DNA from: Solirubrobacterales bacterium
GTDB taxonomy: Bacteria; Actinomycetota; Thermoleophilia; Solirubrobacterales; Solirubrobacteraceae
Assembly: GCA_019240015.1 (NCBI GenBank)
Contig: JAFAZB010000539.1
Location: 1 to 10,385 of the forward strand
DNA: 10,385 nucleotides
Reading direction: 5' to 3'
How positions within the stretch are numbered: position 1 is the stretch's first letter; each line of letters opens with the position of its first letter. The position numbers and the translations under genes were made by a program. Below the pieces are notes generated by a model, which ran no database searches, was not told where the DNA came from, and was given only the letters and a program-made list of their open reading frames with translations. Below are positions 6,462-10,385 of the stretch, one piece after another.

Positions 6462-6483
6462 CCCTTTGCGGGGCTTTAAGGGC
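6461..6483 (-). terminator. Weak stem-loop after the membrane-protein gene
   Basis: GCCCTT (6461-6466) and AAGGGC (6478-6483) can pair across an 11-base loop just past the membrane-protein stop at 6487. No T-tract follows on the minus strand and the stem is short, so termination would be inefficient. Some transcription from the hydrolase/membrane-protein pair may reach the phosphoinositide operon. Confidence 0.28.
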
Positions 6484-6486
6484 GCA

Positions 6487-8061
6487 CTACGAGCACCGCG
6501 GCGAGCTGGCCCCGATCCGCCCCAGCGAGAAGCTCGCCACGAGCCGCAAGCTCCCCGGCCTGCGTATCGTCACGCGCGTGAACTGGCCTGCCCGCGAGAC
6601 GCATCCGGCGCCCTGCGCCAGCTTCCAGTAGGGCGTGAAGCGCACGCGCACGAGTGCGCTCCCGGTGTGGCCGGCGTACAGCGACAGCCAGTCGCCGCCG
6701 ATCGACCGCAGCGTCGCCGCGCCCTGCACGATCGGCGTCGGGTCGCTGACCTCGTAAACGCGCCAGTGGGCGGTGCGCATCGCCAGGCGCAGGTAGGGCA
6801 GCCCGCGATCGATCAGCGCCATCTCCTGCTCGGCGCTGTAGTCGAGCGGCGCGTCGGCCGCGGCCACGAAGCGGACCGCTTCGCGGTGAAGCCAGGCCTC
6901 GTAGGCGGCCGCGGTCAAGTGCCCGCGATAGAAGAGCGCGTTGTCCTCGATGTCGAGCTGCCGCTCCCAGCCGCGCGCGATCGGGTAGCGGCTTGCGACG
7001 GCGTAGGCCTCCCAGTGAAAGCGCGTAAACGGGACCTCGACCCGGAAGGGCGGCCCGGTCTGCTGGCCCAGGAACCGCAGCAGCGGTTCGTAGTAGTCGG
7101 CCGAATAGGACGGATCGTCCACCGCGGTGACCAGGTCGCGGATCGGCGCCTGCCACTCGAGGTACAGCAGCGGCGCCGCCGCGAGTACCAGTAGCAGCAC
7201 CTTGCGAGGCCACCACAACAGCGCCGCCAGCGGCGCGGCGAAGAAGGTGCCCAGCCGCGCCGCGTTGCTGCCGACCGGCGAGGGCACCAGGTAGCAGGCG
7301 ATCGTCGCGAGCGTGTACAGCGCCACGCCGGCCCGCAGCTTCTGCTCACCAGCCGGCAGCGCGAGCAGCGTACCCAGCGCCAGCAGCGGGATCGGCCACA
7401 GCGCGGCGAACGCGAACGGCTCGCTGCCTCCCTCCGGAAACGCGACCGCGAACGCCGCCAGCGGCGCGATCGCCGCGATCGCGACCGCGATTCCCGGCCA
7501 GGCGACCCGGAGCTCGCGCTCGGCGAGGTAGGAGCCGAGCGCGTGGGCGGCCGCCCCGAGCGCGGCGAATAGCGCGGCCACCGGGCTGCACAGCGCGGCC
7601 AGCGCGGCGAGCGAAGCTGCCAGCCAGGTTCGCCCTCGGTCCAGCGCCAGGATCGCGGCCACCGCGGGCAGCGCCCCGAACGCGAACGCCAGCCTGCCCG
7701 TGAACAGGCTCGTCGCGGTGGCGGCGCCGAACACCAGCGCGCCGAGCCACGCGTCCGCGCCGTAGCGGCGGTGCGCCAGCGGCTCGAATACGGCGGCGGT
7801 CGCGGTCGCGGCGATCGCGGCCGCCAGCTGCGGGCTGAGCGCGGCCGAGACCGCGGGGAACAGGACGCTGTAGCCGACGATGTGATGCCCGGCGTACCAC
7901 CAGTTGTTCCAGAGCGCGAATCCCTCGCTGCGGAACAGCTGCGCCCTGAACACATGCGCGGCGAGGTCGAGGCTGGGCGGAGAGACGATCACGTAGAGCG
8001 CCGCCAGCGCGCCGGCTAGCAGCGTCGGCGCGACCCGCCTGGGATCAACTCGTGCGCTCAC
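6487..8061 (-). CDS. Large GT-C-like integral membrane protein
   Basis: A 524-residue protein: about eight to ten hydrophobic spans in residues 10-305, then a soluble C-terminal region of about 215 residues. After the first span comes SLDLAAHVFRAQLF (30-43) and WNNWWYAGHHIVGYSVLFP (51-69); an acidic residue in the first external loop (D32) is typical of GT-C glycosyltransferases that use lipid-phosphate sugars. The C-terminal part (RFHWEAYAVASRYPIARG; later YWKLAQGAGCVSR) has a beta-rich look. The family is not named by me; a polyprenyl-phosphate-sugar transferase or a structural relative are options. The GTG at 8061 overlaps the hydrolase stop in a GTGA, so the two are translationally coupled. 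The same frame is open to 9078, but everything upstream of 8061 is Arg/Pro-rich shadow sequence. Gene confident, function tentative. Confidence 0.8.
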   Translation of the reverse strand: MSARVDPRRVAPTLLAGALAALYVIVSPPSLDLAAHVFRAQLFRSEGFALWNNWWYAGHHIVGYSVLFPAVSAALSPQLAAAIAATATAAVFEPLAHRRYGADAWLGALVFGAATATSLFTGRLAFAFGALPAVAAILALDRGRTWLAASLAALAALCSPVAALFAALGAAAHALGSYLAERELRVAWPGIAVAIAAIAPLAAFAVAFPEGGSEPFAFAALWPIPLLALGTLLALPAGEQKLRAGVALYTLATIACYLVPSPVGSNAARLGTFFAAPLAALLWWPRKVLLLVLAAAPLLYLEWQAPIRDLVTAVDDPSYSADYYEPLLRFLGQQTGPPFRVEVPFTRFHWEAYAVASRYPIARGWERQLDIEDNALFYRGHLTAAAYEAWLHREAVRFVAAADAPLDYSAEQEMALIDRGLPYLRLAMRTAHWRVYEVSDPTPIVQGAATLRSIGGDWLSLYAGHTGSALVRVRFTPYWKLAQGAGCVSRAGQFTRVTIRRPGSLRLVASFSLGRIGASSPRCS

Positions 8062-8870
8062 CCCGATGCCAGGAACTGGTCCACCCGGTCGATGACGCTG
8101 CGCTGATCGAGCCACGGCCAGTGACCGGCGTCTGCAAGCCGGATCGGCGTGGCCTGGCCGAGCCGCTCGGCGTAGCGGTGGGCAAACGACGCCGGCAGCC
8201 ACGGATCGCGCTCCCCCCATAGGACCAACGCGGGGACCGCCAGGGCGCCGAGCCCGGCGCCCGCTGCGATCAGGCGCTGCTCGTCGACCGAGCGGTGCAG
8301 CCGTAGGATCGCCCGTTGTGTGCCCTGATCGAACTGCTCCCAGACGGCCTCGATCCGGTCGCTCGGCCACGCCTGCGGGCTGACGCTGCCGCGGCGCAGC
8401 GCCCGCGCCAGCAGCCACTTGCCGGTCGCGCCCATCGCGAGCTCGCCGATCCCTGGCCGCCGCCACAGCCGCGCGACCGCCGGCCAGCGGAACCCGTCCA
8501 GCAACGGCACCGGGTCGACCAGCACGATTCGCTGCACCCGGCCGGGCTCGCGCTGGGCGAGCACCAGCCCGACGGCCGCTCCCCAGCCATGCCCGACCAG
8601 CTTCACCTCGTTCAGCTGGAGGGCATCGAGCAGCTCCCCGACGAAGCGCGCCAGCCCGTGCAGCGAGTAATCGAGGTTGCCGGCCTTGCCGGAGCGCCCG
8701 AAACCCGGAAGGTCGGGCGCGATCCCGCCGGTCCGCTCGAGGAACGGCGTCCAGTCGTCCGAGCTGGTGGGGACGCTGTGCAGGTAGAGCGGCGGCGCCG
8801 TCCCGAGTGAGCCGATGCGGACGAACACGGGTGCTCCGGCGAGATCGATCGTTTGCTCGTCGACGCCCAC
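8058..8870 (-). CDS. Alpha/beta-hydrolase-fold protein lacking the usual nucleophile
   Basis: A 270-residue alpha/beta-hydrolase-fold protein resembling epoxide hydrolases and haloalkane dehalogenases. Visible are the oxyanion-hole region LHSVPTSSDDW (30-40), DLPGFGRSGK (53-62), the elbow LVGHGWGAAVGL (91-102), the acid in WGERDPWLP (218-226, D222) and the histidine in DAGHWPW (247-253, H250). The elbow nucleophile, Asp in GHDWG or Ser in GHSxG, is Gly95 here (codon GGC at 8588-8586), so ordinary ester, epoxide or halide hydrolysis looks impossible. A cap region lies at about 125-205. The GTG at 8870 is chosen because upstream sequence becomes the antisense of the kinase gene and TATCCT lies 9 bases before it. 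Its stop overlaps the membrane-protein start, suggesting joint function. It may be a pseudoenzyme or use another mechanism. Confidence 0.85.
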   Translation of the reverse strand: MGVDEQTIDLAGAPVFVRIGSLGTAPPLYLHSVPTSSDDWTPFLERTGGIAPDLPGFGRSGKAGNLDYSLHGLARFVGELLDALQLNEVKLVGHGWGAAVGLVLAQREPGRVQRIVLVDPVPLLDGFRWPAVARLWRRPGIGELAMGATGKWLLARALRRGSVSPQAWPSDRIEAVWEQFDQGTQRAILRLHRSVDEQRLIAAGAGLGALAVPALVLWGERDPWLPASFAHRYAERLGQATPIRLADAGHWPWLDQRSVIDRVDQFLASG

Positions 8871-8879
8871 CCCCGGGCG

Positions 8880-8885
8880 AGGATA
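8880..8885 (-). promoter_or_regulatory. -10-like hexamer TATCCT for the hydrolase gene
   Basis: On the minus strand TATCCT matches TAnnnT and ends 9 bases before the GTG at 8870, giving a probable leaderless transcript. It overlaps the opposite-strand hexamer at 8884-8889, so the two promoters share bases and would compete for RNA polymerase. No -35 element is clear. Confidence 0.48.
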
Positions 8886-8889
8886 ACGT
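8884..8889 (+). promoter_or_regulatory. -10-like hexamer TAACGT for the PfkB-family gene
   Basis: TAACGT matches TAnnnT and ends 8 bases before the ATG at 8898. No ribosome-binding purine run is placed for that ATG, so a leaderless transcript is likely. It overlaps the minus-strand hexamer by two bases. Confidence 0.48.
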
Positions 8890-8897
8890 CCTCGCCG

Positions 8898-9830
8898 ATG
8901 AGCGCGAACGGAGTGCAGCGGCCGGCCCCGACGGCCCGCGCGCTCTGTCTGGGCGAGGCGCTCGTCGACCTGATCTGCGAGCGCCCCGTCGATTCGCTCG
9001 CGCGCGCCGACGCGTTCGTGCCGCACTTCGGGGGCGCCACCGCCAACGTGGCGGTGGCCGCCGCGCGGGCCGGGGCACGGATCGCGCTGGCGGGCGGCGC
9101 GGGCGACGACGTCTGGGGTCGCTGGCTGCGCTCCAGGCTCGAGCACGAGCGCGTCGACACGAGCTGCTTTGCGCTGATCCCCGGCCTGCGAACCCCGATC
9201 GCGCTGGTGACGGTCGCCGCCGGCGGGGAGCCGAGCTACGAGATCTACGGCGAGGCGATCGCGACCGTCGTGCGGGCGCTCGGCGAGCGCGTCCACGAAG
9301 CGGTCGACGGCGCGGCGGCGCTGTTCTTCGGCTCCAACACGCTGGTCGGCGCCGAGGAGCGGGCGGTGACGATGCAGGCCCGGGCGGTCGCGCTGGAGCT
9401 GGGTCGCCCGGTGATCTTCGATCCCAACTTCCGCCTTCACCGCTGGTCCTCGCGTGCCGACGCCTCGGCCAGCGCCAACGCCTGCGTTCCCGGTGCGCTG
9501 CTGGTGCGCGCCAACCGCGCCGAGGCCGAGCTGATGACCGGCGAGGCCGATCCGGAACGAGCCGCGCGGGCGCTGCTGAAAGCCGGCGCCCGGATCGCGG
9601 TGGTGACGCTCGGCGCGGACGGCGCGATCCTGCGCGGCGAGCGCCGCGCGGACGTCCCCGGGTTGCAGGTGAAGGTCAAGAGCACGATCGGGGCGGGCGA
9701 CGTGCTGACGGGGATCCTGCTCGCGAAGCTCGCGCTCAGCGGCTTCTACCCCTCGTCGGTGGCGGCGGCGCTGCGCGAGGCGGTGGTCGCGGCCGGCCGT
9801 GCGTGCGAGCGGTGGGGAGCGCTTGACTGA
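8898..9830 (+). CDS. PfkB-family carbohydrate kinase (fructokinase-like)
   Basis: An ATP-dependent sugar kinase of the ribokinase/PfkB family, 310 residues, cytosolic. FGGATANVAVAAARAG (44-59) is the first family signature, involved in sugar binding. GGAGDDVWG (66-74), FDPNFRLHRW (174-183, the N-x-R-x3-W pattern common in fructokinases) and VTLGADGA (236-243) follow. The second signature reads STIGAGDVLTG (262-272), with the catalytic base D268 and the GAGD anion hole intact. The leading residue is Ser where Asp is usual. Fructose, 2-keto-3-deoxygluconate or a nucleoside are possible substrates; I cannot choose between them. The ATG at 8898 is preferred to the upstream in-frame TTG at 8853, which would run through the divergent promoter and into the hydrolase gene. 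The stop overlaps the predicted start of the endonuclease gene. Confidence 0.9.
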   Translation: MSANGVQRPAPTARALCLGEALVDLICERPVDSLARADAFVPHFGGATANVAVAAARAGARIALAGGAGDDVWGRWLRSRLEHERVDTSCFALIPGLRTPIALVTVAAGGEPSYEIYGEAIATVVRALGERVHEAVDGAAALFFGSNTLVGAEERAVTMQARAVALELGRPVIFDPNFRLHRWSSRADASASANACVPGALLVRANRAEAELMTGEADPERAARALLKAGARIAVVTLGADGAILRGERRADVPGLQVKVKSTIGAGDVLTGILLAKLALSGFYPSSVAAALREAVVAAGRACERWGALD

Positions 9831-10385
9831 GCGCGGTCAGTGGCGGCGACCCCCTCCCCGGCGCCTGCGCGCGATCCGGGACCGGCTGCGGCTCGTGTAC
9901 GGGATCCCGCTGGCCGCGCCCCACGGCCACCCGATCGCCGAGCTGATCCTGACCGTGCTCTCGCAGTCGACCAACGACCGCAACCGAGACGTGGCCTACC
10001 TGGCGCTGCGCGAACGGTTCCCAAGCTGGGTGGAGGTGCGCGACGCCCCGGTCGACGAGCTCGAGCAGGCGATTCGGCCCGGCGGCATTTCGAAGGTCAA
10101 GTCCGCCCGGATCAAGCAGATCCTGCGCGCGCTCACCGACACGGCGCCCGGCGGCGAGCTGTCGCTGGACTGGCTGTCGGAGCGCTCCGTGCCCGAGGCG
10201 CAGCGCTACCTGGTGGCCCTCCCGGGAGTGGGGCGCAAGACGGCGGCCTGCGTGCTGCTGTTCGCGTTCGGGATCCGCGACGTGCCGGTCGACACCCCCG
10301 TATCGCGAGTGGGGACGCGGCTGGGGCTGTTCAGACCCGGGGCGCCGTTCGAAGAGCTGCACGACACGCTGCTGGCGCTGACGCC
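9823..10385 (+). CDS. nth: Endonuclease III-like DNA glycosylase/AP lyase (3' partial)
   Basis: Base-excision-repair enzyme of the HhH-GPD superfamily, which removes oxidised pyrimidines and cuts at abasic sites. About 187 residues are visible before the window ends. IAELILTVLSQSTNDRNRD (38-56) matches the family's first helix motif, with its conserved Gln. LPGVGRKTAACVLLFAFG (133-150) is the helix-hairpin-helix with the Schiff-base lysine K139. VDTPVSRVGTRLGL (156-169) holds the catalytic D157, but Pro replaces the His of the usual VDTHV. The 4Fe-4S cysteine cluster expected near the C-terminus is outside the window. The start is uncertain: TTG at 9823, preceded by GGGGAG with a 3-base gap, overlaps the kinase stop by eight bases; GTG at 9799 is an alternative. 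Cotranscription with the kinase looks coincidental in function. Confidence 0.85.
   Translation, partial: MTERGQWRRPPPRRLRAIRDRLRLVYGIPLAAPHGHPIAELILTVLSQSTNDRNRDVAYLALRERFPSWVEVRDAPVDELEQAIRPGGISKVKSARIKQILRALTDTAPGGELSLDWLSERSVPEAQRYLVALPGVGRKTAACVLLFAFGIRDVPVDTPVSRVGTRLGLFRPGAPFEELHDTLLALT

Larger units (their letters stand above)
8878..8894. repeat. Inverted repeat between divergent starts
   Basis: CGAGGA (8878-8883) and TCCTCG (8889-8894) are exact inverted copies around TAACG. The repeat spans both -10-like hexamers of the divergent hydrolase and kinase genes, so a dimeric regulator bound here would block both. The symmetry may instead just reflect the two opposed -10 elements. Confidence 0.45.

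Noticed and set aside
7440..7830. Apparent short GC-rich repeats (GCGATCGCG-type and GCGCGGCCAGC-type runs)
   Set aside because: They encode Ala/Ile-rich membrane spans in frame and are not exact, regularly spaced copies, so they reflect composition rather than a repeat element.
8062..9078. N-terminal extension of the membrane protein to 863 residues
   Set aside because: The extra 339 residues are Arg/Pro/Ala-rich and overlap the whole hydrolase gene. The GTG at 8061, in a GTGA overlap, is a natural start.
8871..9440. Extension of the hydrolase to 460 residues
   Set aside because: The added part is antisense to the PfkB-family gene and shows no fold signal. Homology-like sequence begins right after the GTG at 8870.

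Overview
The window is GC-rich and gene-dense, with eleven coding regions and no intergenic gap above about 70 bases. Codon use, GTG/TTG starts, weak Shine-Dalgarno signals and an actinobacterial-type inositol-3-phosphate synthase beside a CDP-alcohol phosphatidyltransferase point to an actinobacterium. A deep-branching lineage such as the Thermoleophilia/Solirubrobacterales is my best guess (inference from gene style only). I see no tRNA, rRNA, CRISPR array, insertion sequence or phage gene.

Left part, + strand: a quinone-oxidoreductase-like MDR enzyme whose first codons lie outside the window, then a 61-residue CxxC/CxxH protein with its own promoter-like element. They converge on the minus-strand block, with 15 unremarkable bases (1156-1170) between the stop codons.

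Centre, minus strand, read right to left: a PAP2-superfamily membrane phosphatase, a CDP-alcohol phosphatidyltransferase (probable phosphatidylinositol-phosphate synthase), inositol-3-phosphate synthase, a hairpin, a 640-residue fusion of a PimA-like GT-B domain to an intact PHP metallophosphoesterase domain, and a uracil-DNA-glycosylase-superfamily protein whose start overlaps the fusion gene's stop. The first three genes form a plausible phosphoinositide pathway: glucose-6-phosphate to inositol-3-phosphate, to phosphatidylinositol phosphate, to phosphatidylinositol. The fusion protein may act downstream or have drifted to another job.

Right part: a minus-strand pair (alpha/beta-hydrolase-fold protein and large GT-C-like membrane protein, 4-base overlap) diverges from a plus-strand pair (PfkB-family sugar kinase and an endonuclease III-like gene cut by the window end). 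Only 27 bases separate the divergent start codons. They hold two overlapping -10-like hexamers and an inverted repeat.

Three themes stand out. (1) Several proteins keep a recognisable fold but have lost canonical active-site residues: the GT-B half of the fusion, the UDG-like protein, and the alpha/beta hydrolase (Gly at the nucleophile position). (2) Five gene starts at the heads of apparent transcription units have a TAnnnT hexamer 7-10 bases upstream, suggesting leaderless transcription. (3) The phosphoinositide genes, the GT-PHP fusion and a GT-C-like membrane protein lie close together, so this may be a lineage-specific lipid-glycan locus.
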